64,000 nucleotides of DNA from Rhizobium oryzicola (GTDB lineage Bacteria; Pseudomonadota; Alphaproteobacteria; Rhizobiales; Rhizobiaceae): NCBI RefSeq assembly GCF_030504645.1, contig NZ_JAUKWQ010000011.1:1-64000 (forward strand), written 5' to 3'. A program made the position numbers and the translations under genes. Below, piece by piece: positions 1 through 9,161 of this stretch; position 1 is the first letter of the stretch; the number at the start of each line of letters is the position of its first letter. The notes under the pieces are model-generated. The model saw only the letters and a list, made by a program, of their open reading frames with translations. It searched no databases and was not told the origin of the DNA.

Positions 1-108
1 GCCGGAAAACCACCGAAGGTCGCCATCACCGCAATCATGCGAAAGCTCATTGTGCTCGCAAACGCACTGTTGAAAAACAACCGGAAATGGACCCCAAAAC
101 ACGCTTGA
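1..108 (+). mobile_element. IS110-family transposase, C-terminal end (partial)
   Basis: The open frame runs in from the left edge and ends at TGA 106-108, giving 35 codons. The visible peptide contains KVAITAIMRKLIVLANALL and an aromatic residue near the end. This is the conserved C-terminal helix of the transposase_20 half of IS110/IS1111 transposases, which are DEDD recombinases guided by a bridge RNA. The catalytic half and the bridge RNA region lie outside the window. Only 14 bp separate its stop from the stop of the convergent LysR gene, so the element's right end must fall close to position 122. The family call rests on a short C-terminal match. Confidence 0.72.
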
Positions 109-122
109 TCAAAACGGATACT

Positions 123-1025
123 CTAGCTTGCCATTAGCTGTGGTAACCGCTGCATAAGCAGGTTGAGGAACTGCCGAGCGGCTGTCGATAGCGCGTGCGA
201 GCTCGGATAGACGGCATAGATCGTCACCGGGTCCGGAACCCAATCCTCCAGCAGCGGCATCAATCGCTTTGCTTCAAAGTGGTCATAGCATAAGGCTTTT
301 GGCAGGGAGGCAATGCCGAGCCCCTGGCAGGCGGCGCTCAGCAAGGCGCTTGGAAGCGTAGTGGTAAAAACAGGCGCGAAGCGATGTGTATGCACCTGTC
401 TTGTTTTGCGAAGGCGCCATTTCCATTCCGTGCCCCGTTTGCCGAGTCCAATGCAGCGAAAATCCTGCAATTCCTCTGGGCTCTTTGGAACAGAACGTCC
501 TTCTAGTACATCTGGGCGTGCCGCCAGAATGTAGGGAGACGTCATGATCTTGCGCGCTACGAGGCTGCTATCCGGCAAAGCAGCAAAGCTTGGATATATA
601 GCAAAATCGGCCATGCTGTCGCGTGGGTCAAAGATCCCCATTGTCTCTTCCAAGTGCAGACGGACCTCGGGCACGGAGGCTGCAAATTCCACGGCAAGTG
701 CATCAACAATGGCGGTACCGAGGACGGGCGGGCAGACGACGTGCAGCACGCCGGTCGGCTGGGCGCGGGATCGTTCGGCCAAGGCCAGAACCTTGTCCGC
801 CTCATTGGCCAGACGCACGCAGTGTTGATAGCACTCCGCGCCAAAATTCGTCAGCCCGAAGCGACGGCTGCCGCGATGATACAGGGGAAGCCCCAGTCGA
901 GTCTCCAAATCGCCCACCCGTCGAGCCAGCGTGGACTTCGATACGCCAAGGCGTCGTGCCGCGGCCGAAATACCGCCACATTCCACAATCTTTCGAAAGA
1001 GATACATGTCGTCGAGGCCATTCAT
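123..1025 (-). CDS. LysR-family transcriptional regulator
   Basis: A 300-residue DNA-binding regulator of the usual LysR length. Residues 1-60 form the winged helix-turn-helix (FRKIVECGGISAAARRLGVS, then STLARRVGDLETRLG). The rest is the periplasmic-binding-protein-like co-inducer domain. I start at ATG 1023-1025; an upstream in-frame ATG would add 18 poorly conserved residues. The gene is divergent from the carboxylesterase at 1125, the classical LysR arrangement, so that gene is its likely target. The proteins most like this are the CrgA/DmlR-type members. The C-terminal codons lie next to an IS110 end, so the last few residues may not be ancestral. Confidence 0.9.
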   Translation of the reverse strand: MNGLDDMYLFRKIVECGGISAAARRLGVSKSTLARRVGDLETRLGLPLYHRGSRRFGLTNFGAECYQHCVRLANEADKVLALAERSRAQPTGVLHVVCPPVLGTAIVDALAVEFAASVPEVRLHLEETMGIFDPRDSMADFAIYPSFAALPDSSLVARKIMTSPYILAARPDVLEGRSVPKSPEELQDFRCIGLGKRGTEWKWRLRKTRQVHTHRFAPVFTTTLPSALLSAACQGLGIASLPKALCYDHFEAKRLMPLLEDWVPDPVTIYAVYPSSHALSTAARQFLNLLMQRLPQLMAS

Positions 1026-1094
1026 TGTAAACTCGCTTTTGGAACGATAACGTCCCAAATATAGAACGACAGAAGTCAAAAGTCGCGGCTATCA

Positions 1095-1108
1095 TTCCAA
1101 TCATGGAA
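1095..1108. promoter_or_regulatory. Dyad in LysR/esterase intergenic region (candidate operator)
   Basis: TTCCA-ATCA-TGGAA is a perfect 5-bp inverted repeat with a 4-bp spacer. It lies just before the esterase ribosome binding site, in the 99-bp gap between the divergent LysR and esterase genes. LysR regulators bind interrupted dyads of this general kind. The position so close to the esterase start fits an activation or repression site, but this is unproven. Confidence 0.4.
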
Positions 1109-1124
1109 ACGGAGGGTTATCCCA

Positions 1125-2600
1125 ATGCCGCAGACACATGACATCACTCTCAATACACTCTTTGGAACACTGAGGGGCCTCCGGCGGGACGGCATCGCGT
1201 TCTTCCACCGCGTCCCTTTTGCAGAGCCACCTGTGGGGAACCGCCGTTATGCGCTGCCGAGCGAACCCCTGCGATGGGATGGCGTGCGGGACGCTCTGGA
1301 GACGGGTCATGTGGCCCCACAACTGCCATCGCGTCTGGATGCGGTGATGGGGACGTACCCGATGCATCTCGATGAAGATTGCCTGCACCTCGACATCTGG
1401 TCACCCGTCACGACGGGTGCGCCTGCGCCGGTGCTTGTCTTCCTCCACGGCGGAGCTTTCATGACGGGTGGCGGCTCGCTTGCATGCTATGATGGCTTCC
1501 TGCTGGCAAAGAACAGTGGTTGCGTTATCGTCAACGTCACATACCGTCTGGGCCCGCTCGGCTTCCTGTCTCAGCCGGATTTCGCGCCGACCAACCTCGG
1601 CATCCACGATCAAATCGCGGCACTTCGTTGGGTGGGTAAGACGATTGCCGCGTTCGGTGGCGATCCAAAGGCTATCACGGTCGCAGGACAATCTGCCGGC
1701 GCCTTCAGCATTGCCGCAATGCTGGCCAATCCCGTCTGCAAGGACCTCTTCCAACGTGCTATCTTAATGAGTGCCCCGCTTGGATTGAAACTACGCAAAG
1801 CTGAACAGGCACCGCTGGTGGCGCGCGCAATGCTGCAGGCGCTGGGGCTTGATCCGAACGATTTGCAAGCGCTGCGCACGCTGCCCCCCGAAGCGTTCCT
1901 CGATGCGTTACGCAAACTGCAGCAGGCCCTGCCACCGTCTACTGTGCCGGGTGATGTCGCGCCCCCCTTCATGCCCGTCATTGATGGTGATCTCATAAAG
2001 CGTGATCCGATCGAGGCGATTCTGGAAGGAGAAGGAGCCTGGTGCGACACCATCATCGGCATTACACGCGAAGAATACGGCTCCTTCAGCCTCGGCAATC
2101 CGCTGTTTGCCAACTTCACCGATGTACAGCTAGAGGCCGAGTTCGCGCGCGTGTTCGGTGAGGAGGCAGAAGAGCGTCTTGCCCGCGCCCGTGCTCGCCG
2201 AGTTCCCGGCAATCCAGGCGCAATTCTGGCCGACCTTCGTGCCGACGAAGCCTTCGTTGAACCAAGTGCTGCCTTCGCCGCGGCACAAGCCCGTAATGGT
2301 GCGCGCTCCTACATGTACCAGTTCGACTGGCAGGCGCCGATGGTCGGGCTAGGCGCCTGCCACTGCATCGACCTGCCATTCCTGTTCGGCAACATCGATA
2401 CCTGGCACAGCGCCGTCTCGGTGGCCGGTGCTGATGCCCAGGAAACGTATGACCTGTCACACATTTTCCAGAGTGCTCTCACCAGCTTTGTGCGCACCGG
2501 TTCGCCCGAGGGCGAAGGGCTACCGGCTTGGCCATCCTATGGTGAAAATGGTGTGCGCCTGCATGTCGACAGGAGGGTGCAAGCCTACGCAAGCATCTGA
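1125..2600 (+). CDS. Type B carboxylesterase (para-nitrobenzyl esterase family)
   Basis: A 491-residue alpha/beta hydrolase of the COesterase family, which cleaves carboxylic esters. Seen in the sequence: the oxyanion-hole stretch FLHGGAFMTG, the nucleophile elbow GQSAGA with Ser190, an acidic residue region ITREEYGSF, and the catalytic His in GACHCIDLPFLFG. No signal peptide is visible, so it is probably cytoplasmic. The start is ATG 1125, with GGAGGG at 1111-1116. It is transcribed away from the LysR regulator, which probably controls it. The substrate is unknown. Confidence 0.92.
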   Translation: MPQTHDITLNTLFGTLRGLRRDGIAFFHRVPFAEPPVGNRRYALPSEPLRWDGVRDALETGHVAPQLPSRLDAVMGTYPMHLDEDCLHLDIWSPVTTGAPAPVLVFLHGGAFMTGGGSLACYDGFLLAKNSGCVIVNVTYRLGPLGFLSQPDFAPTNLGIHDQIAALRWVGKTIAAFGGDPKAITVAGQSAGAFSIAAMLANPVCKDLFQRAILMSAPLGLKLRKAEQAPLVARAMLQALGLDPNDLQALRTLPPEAFLDALRKLQQALPPSTVPGDVAPPFMPVIDGDLIKRDPIEAILEGEGAWCDTIIGITREEYGSFSLGNPLFANFTDVQLEAEFARVFGEEAEERLARARARRVPGNPGAILADLRADEAFVEPSAAFAAAQARNGARSYMYQFDWQAPMVGLGACHCIDLPFLFGNIDTWHSAVSVAGADAQETYDLSHIFQSALTSFVRTGSPEGEGLPAWPSYGENGVRLHVDRRVQAYASI

Positions 2601-2678
2601 TGGCGGAGATGAGTATGAGCGGCCACCTATGGCGTCCAACCCGGGTGGACTTGAGGGTGAAAAGAACGACCCAAGGCG

Positions 2679-3392
2679 TCAACGTGCCGGCTCGCTCTGG
2701 AAGGAAAGCCGGATGCGTTGGCTGTTCATGACGGCTCTCTGGCATTCGAGCAGCAAGCCGTTGTCGATGCCGCCCTTCGAATGAACGACAAGCACCGGCG
2801 CATTGGCGGGGCTCTGCAGCAGACTGGCCTCCCGGTCCGTAGGGAGTCCCGCTTCGACCGTGGTTGAAACGCGGCGCAACTGGCCGAGACCTTCGTGGCG
2901 GGCAACCAGCGTGAGGGAATTGGCTTCCTTCATCTTTCGCTCGAGATCTTCGATGAGATCCGCGCGGATGTGACGAACCGTCAGAATGAAGGGTACCTCG
3001 TCCCCGAGGATGAGGTCGGTGACCCTCAGCAGCGGATGGCCGCTCTCCACCTTCAGGATACCAGCAATTTCCTCGTCGGCTTTTGTGTACTCGCTATCCA
3101 GAAGCTGGACGGTGGAGCGCACGCCCTGCCGGTCCAGCACATCGCGAAAGCGCGAGGTCGCATCCACTTCATAGGTCAGTCCCGTCTGCATGACGAAGGA
3201 GCCGCGTCCATTCACGCTGCGGATGAGGCCTTCCTGCGACAGTGCGAGATAGGCGCGCCGCACCGTGTTGCGGCTGACGCCATATTCTTCGGACAGATCG
3301 AATTCCGGCGGAACCTGTCTGCCAGGCTGCAATTCGCCTACCAGAATGGCCTTCTTTACGGCCTGATAAACCTTGAACCATTGCGGCTCCAT
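2679..3392 (-). CDS. GntR-family regulator, HutC/UTRA type
   Basis: A 237-residue repressor-type protein. Residues 1-70 are the GntR winged helix (LSEEYGVSRNTVRRAYLAL, then GLIRSVNGRGSFV). The remainder matches the UTRA ligand-binding fold of the HutC subfamily (LLRVTDLILGDEVPFILTVR). I chose ATG 3390-3392, preceded by GAGGGG, over an upstream TTG. It is divergent from the ABC operon beginning at 3621 and very likely controls it in response to the transported compound or a metabolite of it. A perfect palindrome lies just upstream of its own start. Confidence 0.9.
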   Translation of the reverse strand: MEPQWFKVYQAVKKAILVGELQPGRQVPPEFDLSEEYGVSRNTVRRAYLALSQEGLIRSVNGRGSFVMQTGLTYEVDATSRFRDVLDRQGVRSTVQLLDSEYTKADEEIAGILKVESGHPLLRVTDLILGDEVPFILTVRHIRADLIEDLERKMKEANSLTLVARHEGLGQLRRVSTTVEAGLPTDREASLLQSPANAPVLVVHSKGGIDNGLLLECQRAVMNSQRIRLSFQSEPAR

Positions 3393-3417
3393 CAATCGCT
3401 TACCCCTCAAAAACCAT

Positions 3418-3433
3418 AGCTGTACCTACAGCT
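3418..3433. promoter_or_regulatory. Palindrome AGCTGTA-CC-TACAGCT, candidate GntR operator
   Basis: A perfect inverted repeat with 7-bp arms and a 2-bp spacer, 26 bp upstream of the GntR start and in the divergent promoter region shared with the ABC operon. HutC-type GntR proteins bind short GT/AC-rich palindromes of this size. Its position suggests autoregulation and control of the transporter. Confidence 0.6.
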
Positions 3434-3620
3434 GTCATTCGCAGTTCACAATGACCTCTTAAGAATTTGCCCATCACGGCGGGCAAGGAAAACTGTGCAG
3501 TCCGTCGGACACCTCTGATCATCGTCATTTTAACGTCGACGCTTGAACACGCCGGACGCGAGCCACCTCGCGTCTTCGCGGACCGTTTCCTTGGATTGCT
3601 ATCCTCAGAAGGTCAAGAAA

Positions 3621-5201
3621 ATGACTGGAATCACTCGTCGCCATCTTCTTTCCGTCTCCGCTGCCTCCACGGCCGCCTTTGCCATGCCACGGTTTGCCTC
3701 TGCCCAATCGACGGAGCGTCCGGCCGTGACCGTTGCCGTGCAGCGCATTTCCAATTCCAACACGCTGGAAATGCTGACGGAACAGTCCAATGTCGGAACC
3801 CGCATCTACACGAGCTATGCGGAGACGCTGATCGGCAATAACTGGATCGGCGACATGTCGCTGCAGCCGCAGCTTGCCACCTCCTGGAAGCGCGTGGATG
3901 ACCAGACGGTGGATGTGGACCTGCGCGAGGGCGTTAAGTTCCACAATGGCGATGTGATGACCGCCGAGGACGTGGCCTTTTCCTATGGCCCGGACCGGAT
4001 GTGGGGCGGCGGCACCGTCGAGGTCCCGGAAAACGTCAAGGTGGTGGCACGGCAGGCGCTTCCGGCCTTCGAGCGCATCGAGGTGCTCGGGCCGCACAAG
4101 ATCCGCCTGCACAATTCCTCCATCGATCCGGTGCTGGAAGGCCGCCTGTCCGGTTCGATCGGCATGATCGTCAGCAAGCGCGCCTTCATGGAAGCCAAGA
4201 GCTGGATGGATTGGGCGCGCCGGCCGATCACCACGGGTCCCTATGCGATCACGGAATACAAGCCGGATTCCGTGCTGACGCTCTCCGCATTCGATGATCA
4301 CTGGGAAGGCCGTCCGCCGCTTCGCCAGGTCCGTTTCGTGGAGACGCCGGAAACGGCTTCGCGCATCAACCTGCTGCGCTCGGGCGGTGCCGATTTCGCC
4401 TGTGACATTCCGCCGGACCAGATTGCGACCGTCGAGGCCGACAAGCGCTTCAAGGTGGTCGGCGGCCCGATCAACAACACCCGTTATACGGTCTTCAACA
4501 AGTCGCATCCGGTGCTTGCCAACCCGCTGGTCCGCCAGGCGCTGACCCATTCCGTCGACCGCAACCTGATCGTGGAATCGCTCTGGAGCGGCCGCACCGA
4601 AGTGCCGCGCGGCCTGCAATGGTCTTTCTACGGCGATTTCTACATCGCCGACCACGAGAACCCTGCCTATGATCCGGACAAGGCGCGCGCTCTGCTGCGC
4701 AAGGCCGGCTATAACGGCGAGCCGATCCCCTACCGCGTGCTGAACGATTATTATACTGCCCAGACGGCGACCGCGCAGATCAATACGGAAAACTGGCGTG
4801 CCGTCGGCCTCAACATCAAGCTGCAGATGGTCGAAAACTGGGGCCAGATCAGCGAAGGCGGCCCGGAGACCCGTGGCATTCACGACTGGTCGGCTGCTGC
4901 CAGCCTGCCGGACCCGTACGTCCAGATGTCCGGCTCCTGGGGGCCGCTCGGGTCGCCCTGGAAGAGCAACCAGTGGCGCAACGAGGAATTCGGCAAGCTC
5001 TCGCAGGAACTCGGCAGCAGCACGGACAAGACGCGCCGCATCGCCGTCTGGCGCCGCATGCTGCAGATCATCGAGATCGAAGATCCGGCCTATGTGGTCC
5101 TGCACCGCAACGCCTCCTTCACAGCCAAGCGCGCCGATATCAAATGGACCCCCGCCCAGTCCTTCGTGATGGATTTCCGCCGCCATAACTGGAGCGCGTA
5201 A
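3621..5201 (+). CDS. ABC transporter substrate-binding protein, oligopeptide class (SBP_bac_5)
   Basis: A 526-residue periplasmic binding protein. The N terminus has a twin-arginine-like signal (TRRHLLSVSAASTAAFAMPR, cleavage near FASAQ). The SBP_bac_5 fold follows, including the conserved FHNGDVMTAEDVAFSY and the C-terminal DP(A)Y repeat region. I use ATG 3621, preceded by AGAAGG, because the upstream TTG extension would bury the signal peptide. It opens the operon of two ATPases, two permeases and a sugar-isomerase-like protein. Class 5 binding proteins carry peptides, nickel, opines and also oligosaccharides, so the ligand is open. The TIM-barrel partner favours a sugar-containing ligand. 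Confidence 0.9.
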   Translation: MTGITRRHLLSVSAASTAAFAMPRFASAQSTERPAVTVAVQRISNSNTLEMLTEQSNVGTRIYTSYAETLIGNNWIGDMSLQPQLATSWKRVDDQTVDVDLREGVKFHNGDVMTAEDVAFSYGPDRMWGGGTVEVPENVKVVARQALPAFERIEVLGPHKIRLHNSSIDPVLEGRLSGSIGMIVSKRAFMEAKSWMDWARRPITTGPYAITEYKPDSVLTLSAFDDHWEGRPPLRQVRFVETPETASRINLLRSGGADFACDIPPDQIATVEADKRFKVVGGPINNTRYTVFNKSHPVLANPLVRQALTHSVDRNLIVESLWSGRTEVPRGLQWSFYGDFYIADHENPAYDPDKARALLRKAGYNGEPIPYRVLNDYYTAQTATAQINTENWRAVGLNIKLQMVENWGQISEGGPETRGIHDWSAAASLPDPYVQMSGSWGPLGSPWKSNQWRNEEFGKLSQELGSSTDKTRRIAVWRRMLQIIEIEDPAYVVLHRNASFTAKRADIKWTPAQSFVMDFRRHNWSA

Positions 5202-5205
5202 GGTC

Positions 5206-6216
5206 ATGGCCTTCGTCGAGATCGAGAACCTGTCGGTCGCTTTCGGGCGCTCGATGGCGCTTCGCGGCATCAACTTGTCGGTAGAGCGTGGTGAGGCGGT
5301 CGGGCTGGTTGGTGAGTCCGGCTGCGGCAAGTCGGTCACCTGGCTTGCAGCCCTCGGGCTTTTGCCGGCATCGGCCACCGTTCGCGGTTCCGTCTGGCTG
5401 GACGGCAAGGACATTCTCGGCGCGCCGAAGGCGCGTCTGGAGCCGGTGCGGGGCGGGCGCATTGCGATGATCTTCCAGGATCCGGCAGCAAGCCTAAACC
5501 CCGTCCACCGCATCGGGCGACAGATCGGCGAGGCGCTGACGCTCCATCGCGGCATGACCGGCGAGCGGGCGAAGGCCGAGGTGATCCGGCTGATGGATCA
5601 GGTCGGCATTCCCGATGCGAGAAACCGCATCAATGCCTATCCGCATGAGCTTTCGGGCGGCCAGAACCAGCGCGTGATGATTGCCATGGCGTTGGCCGGC
5701 GAGCCGGAATTGCTGGTGGCCGACGAGCCCACCACGGCATTGGATGTGACTATCCAGGCGCAGATCCTCGATCTGTTGACTACGCTTCGCCGCGACACCG
5801 GTATGGCGATGGTGCTGATCTCGCATGATCTTGGCGTTGTGTCGGAAACCTGTTCGCGCATCGCCGTCATGTATGCCGGCCGTATCGTGGAAGAGGCGCC
5901 GAGCGGGCAGATCTTCAGCCATCCGGGCCACCCCTATACACGCGGGCTGCTGGGTTCGCTGCCGCCGCTCACCGGCCCTCGGCGGCGGCTTGTCGCCATT
6001 CCCGGCAGTGTGCCGGAGGCGGCTCGCATGCCGAGCGGATGCGCTTTCGCGCCTCGCTGCGACCTGTCGACGGAACTTTGCGCACAGGTCGATCCAGCGC
6101 CTCTGCCGCTTGCCGACGATCACAGTGCGGCGTGTGTTTTCGCCAAACCCTACCAGAGGAATGTCCATCCTGTTGCGGGTGAGGGGGCATTTGCCCGTGA
6201 GCGGGTGCTGCAATGA
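5206..6216 (+). CDS. ABC transporter ATP-binding protein, DppD-like
   Basis: A 336-residue ATPase. Walker A is GESGCGKS (about residues 36-43), the signature is LSGGQ, Walker B is LLVADEPTT, and the H-loop is ISHD. The C terminus has the oligo_HPY extension with CAFAPRC and two further cysteines, which in this family holds an iron-sulfur cluster. It begins 4 bp after the binding protein and its end overlaps the next ATPase by 4 bp (ATGA). It pairs with that ATPase to power the 7231/8214 permeases. Confidence 0.93.
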   Translation: MAFVEIENLSVAFGRSMALRGINLSVERGEAVGLVGESGCGKSVTWLAALGLLPASATVRGSVWLDGKDILGAPKARLEPVRGGRIAMIFQDPAASLNPVHRIGRQIGEALTLHRGMTGERAKAEVIRLMDQVGIPDARNRINAYPHELSGGQNQRVMIAMALAGEPELLVADEPTTALDVTIQAQILDLLTTLRRDTGMAMVLISHDLGVVSETCSRIAVMYAGRIVEEAPSGQIFSHPGHPYTRGLLGSLPPLTGPRRRLVAIPGSVPEAARMPSGCAFAPRCDLSTELCAQVDPAPLPLADDHSAACVFAKPYQRNVHPVAGEGAFARERVLQ

Positions 6217-7229
6217 GTGGCGGTACTGCTGAATTGTTAGAAGCGCGCGATCTTGCCCGCAGCTACATGATGCACCGCGGCTTTCTGGGTCGCACCACCC
6301 AGGTGCGCGCTGTCGATGGCGTTTCGCTCAGCCTGTCGCGCGGCGAAACGCTCGGACTGGTCGGGGAATCCGGTTGCGGGAAGTCGACGACCGCGCGGCT
6401 GGTGCTCGGCATTGAGCCGCCGGATGAAGGCGCTGTGACCTTCGACGGAACCGCGATGCCGAGAAGCGGCACCTCGAACTGGGCCGCCTTACGCCGTCGC
6501 ATGCAGATGGTGTATCAGGACCCGCTCCAGGCGCTCGACAAGCGCCTGACCATCGGCGCGCAGGTGGCCGAGCCGCTCGATATTCACCGCATTGGCACGT
6601 CCGCCGAACGCAGGGAACGCGTGGCGGCCGTCATGGCCGAGGTGGGCCTGCAGCCGCATCACGCGGCACGCCATCCGCAGTCGCTATCCGGCGGTCAGCG
6701 CCAGCGCGCCGTGATTGCCCGCGCCCTGGTGACCAATCCTGATCTTCTGGTCTGCGACGAACCGATCAGCGCGCTCGATGTCTCGATCCAGGCGCTGGTG
6801 CTGAACCTTCTGATGGACCTGCAGGAACGGTCCGGCATGGGCATGCTGTTCGTCAGCCACGACCTGCGCGCCGTGCGCCAGATCAGCCATCGCGTCGCTG
6901 TCATGTATCTCGGCCGGATCGTGGAGGAGGGTGAACCCGATGCCGTCCTGCAGGATCCCGCCCACCCCTATGCGCAGGCGCTTGTCTCGGCCATCCCGCA
7001 TCCCGGCAAGACGGCGGCTCGCGTTATCCTGCAGGGGGATCCGCCCAACCCGGCCAACCGCCCGAGCGGTTGCGCATTTCATCCGCGCTGCCCTGTCGCA
7101 ACCGCCACCTGCCGCACGGAAGTGCCGGTGTTGAAGCCCCGCCGCAGCGATGGCCGCCGCGTTGCCTGCCATGTCGCGCATGGGGAGGCGGCACCCGCCC
7201 GCGCCCCGACCATGCTGGAGACCTGCTGA
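6213..7229 (+). CDS. ABC transporter ATP-binding protein, DppF-like
   Basis: A 338-residue second ATPase of the oligopeptide-type transporter. Walker A is GESGCGKS, the Q-loop is MVYQDPLQALDKR, the signature is LSGGQRQR, Walker B is LLVCDEPISALD, and the H-loop is VSHD. The C-terminal oligo_HPY segment carries CAFHPRC. The start overlaps the upstream ATPase stop (ATGA), so the two are translationally coupled. The next gene begins 1 bp after its stop. Confidence 0.93.
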   Translation: MSGGTAELLEARDLARSYMMHRGFLGRTTQVRAVDGVSLSLSRGETLGLVGESGCGKSTTARLVLGIEPPDEGAVTFDGTAMPRSGTSNWAALRRRMQMVYQDPLQALDKRLTIGAQVAEPLDIHRIGTSAERRERVAAVMAEVGLQPHHAARHPQSLSGGQRQRAVIARALVTNPDLLVCDEPISALDVSIQALVLNLLMDLQERSGMGMLFVSHDLRAVRQISHRVAVMYLGRIVEEGEPDAVLQDPAHPYAQALVSAIPHPGKTAARVILQGDPPNPANRPSGCAFHPRCPVATATCRTEVPVLKPRRSDGRRVACHVAHGEAAPARAPTMLETC

Positions 7230-7230
7230 C

Positions 7231-8166
7231 ATGCTGCAATACCTTTTGTCCCGGCTGCTGCGCGCCGCCGTCAGTATCGTCATGGTCGTCACCTTCGTCT
7301 TCGTCGTGCTGCGCATGTCCGGCGACCCGGCCACCGTGATCATGGGAGCCGATGCGCCGCCGGAAGCAATCGATGCCTTCCGCAAGGCTTGGGGGCTCGA
7401 TCAGCCGCTTTGGGTTCAGTATTTCGCCTTCTTTGAGGCCGTCTTCAGCGGCGAACTCGGCCGCTCCATGCGCGATGGCCGCGATGTGGTGGCCGTGGTC
7501 CTGGAGAGGGTACCCTCTACGCTGGCGCTTACCATTCCGGCCTTCTTCGTCAACATCGCGGTCGGCATTCCGGCAGGCGTCTATGCCGCGCTGCACCGCA
7601 ATTCCCTGATCGACCGCTGCGTGATGGTCATGGCGGTCACCGGTTTTGCCGTGCCCTCCTTCATTCTTGCCATGCTGCTGGTGCTGATCTTCTCGGTCAC
7701 GCTCGGCTGGCTGCCATCCGCGGGGCAGGACAGCTGGCGAAACGCCATCCTGCCGATTGCGACCATGGGCTTCGGCGGTGCGGCCTTGCTTGCCCGGTTT
7801 ACCCGCAGCGCCATGCTGGAAGTGCTGGGTCAGTCCTATATCCGCACCGCCAGTGCCAAGGGCCTGCCCTGGTCGGCGGTGGTCTGGCGCCATGCGCTGC
7901 AGAATGCCGCCATCCCCACCATCACCATTATCGGCTTCATGCTGGGCGGCCTCGTGGCCGGTGCCGTGGTGGTCGAGAGCGTGTTTTCCTGGCCGGGCGT
8001 GGGGCGTCTGCTGGTGGTTTCTGTCGCCAACCGCGATCTCGCCGTCGTGCAGGCCGTGGTGCTGATGATCGCGATGACCATGGTCGCCGCCAACATGGTT
8101 GTCGACGTGCTTTACGGGCTGGTCGATCCGCGCATGCAGGGACAGGCGAGGGCGGCGCGCCGATGA
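7231..8166 (+). CDS. ABC transporter permease, DppB-like
   Basis: A 311-residue inner-membrane permease. The N terminus LLSRLLRAAVSIVMVVTFVF and the RMSGDPA motif are typical of the DppB/OppB family. Six hydrophobic segments are visible, and the EAA loop reads RTASAKGLPWSAVVWRHALQ. I start at ATG 7231, directly after the previous stop; a longer start would overlap the ATPase. It forms the membrane channel with the permease at 8214. Confidence 0.92.
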   Translation: MLQYLLSRLLRAAVSIVMVVTFVFVVLRMSGDPATVIMGADAPPEAIDAFRKAWGLDQPLWVQYFAFFEAVFSGELGRSMRDGRDVVAVVLERVPSTLALTIPAFFVNIAVGIPAGVYAALHRNSLIDRCVMVMAVTGFAVPSFILAMLLVLIFSVTLGWLPSAGQDSWRNAILPIATMGFGGAALLARFTRSAMLEVLGQSYIRTASAKGLPWSAVVWRHALQNAAIPTITIIGFMLGGLVAGAVVVESVFSWPGVGRLLVVSVANRDLAVVQAVVLMIAMTMVAANMVVDVLYGLVDPRMQGQARAARR

Positions 8167-8213
8167 CCGATGTCTCCGCTTGTCCGCCGCTCGAACCCTG
8201 ACGGAGTATTTTG

Positions 8214-9113
8214 ATGGTCGACGCCACCTCGTCTCCCGCCGGTACCGGCGGCTCGCTGATCACGCGGCTCCTGTCGCGGTTTGCCACGGGCAACCGGATG
8301 CCGCTGCTGATTGTAATCGCCATCCTCTGGCTCGTTCTGATGCTGGCAATTGCCGTATCCGCGGACCTGATCTCGCCCTATCGCTTCACGCAGATGGATC
8401 TGCGCAACCGCTTGAGCCTGCCGGTCTTCATGGGCGGCAGCTGGCGGCATGTGCTGGGCACCGATGAACTGGGGCGCGATGTGCTCTCACGTCTCATCAC
8501 CTCGATCCGCATGAGCCTGCTGATTGCCTTCGGCGCCACCATCATTGGTGCGGTGATCGGCGTGACGCTGGGTTTTGTCGCCGCGCATTTCCGCGGGATC
8601 GTGGAACAGGCGGTTCTGGCCCTGGTGGATTTTTCCGCCGCCATTCCCTTCCTGGTCCTGGCATTGGCCGTTCTTGCCTTCTTCGGTAATTCGCTGGTTC
8701 TTTTCGTCTGCCTGCTCGGCTTCCATGCCTGGGAACGCTATGCCCGCATTGCCCGCGGTCTTGCCATCAGCGGCAAGACGCATGGCTATGCCGCCGCCGT
8801 GCACCAGTTGGGCGCCTCGCCCTGGCGCCTTTACGGCCGGCATATCCTGCCCAATATCGCCTCCACCCTGATCGTCTCGATGACGCTCGCCTTTCCGGAA
8901 ATCATCCTTCTGGAAAGCGGCCTCTCCTTCCTCGGGCTCGGCATCCAGCCGCCGGACACCTCGCTCGGCAACATGGTCGGTTTCGGGCGCGAATATCTCT
9001 CGTCCGCACCCTGGATCATGCTGGCGCCGGCCTTCGTCATCACCGTTACCGCGCTTTGCGTGTCGCTGCTCGGCGACTGGCTGCGCGACCGGCTAGACCC
9101 GACCCTTTCCTGA
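8214..9113 (+). CDS. ABC transporter permease, DppC-like
   Basis: A 299-residue inner-membrane permease of the DppC/OppC family. It has an N-terminal membrane helix, the HVLGTDELGRDVLSRLI motif that marks this family, and an EAA-loop region around AAAVHQLGASPWRLYGRHIL. The start is ATG 8214 with ACGGAG upstream. It is separated from DppB by 47 bp and followed 48 bp later by the sugar-isomerase-like gene. Confidence 0.92.
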   Translation: MVDATSSPAGTGGSLITRLLSRFATGNRMPLLIVIAILWLVLMLAIAVSADLISPYRFTQMDLRNRLSLPVFMGGSWRHVLGTDELGRDVLSRLITSIRMSLLIAFGATIIGAVIGVTLGFVAAHFRGIVEQAVLALVDFSAAIPFLVLALAVLAFFGNSLVLFVCLLGFHAWERYARIARGLAISGKTHGYAAAVHQLGASPWRLYGRHILPNIASTLIVSMTLAFPEIILLESGLSFLGLGIQPPDTSLGNMVGFGREYLSSAPWIMLAPAFVITVTALCVSLLGDWLRDRLDPTLS

Positions 9114-9161
9114 CTTTCCACCCCAAGCAGCATGTTTGCTCGATAACACAAGGACTGACCC

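Noticed and set aside
3525..5555. A 676-codon open frame on the minus strand opposite the first binding protein and ATPase
   Set aside because: It is a G+C-rich shadow: the plus strand encodes recognisable SBP_bac_5 and DppD proteins, and the minus frame has no domain.
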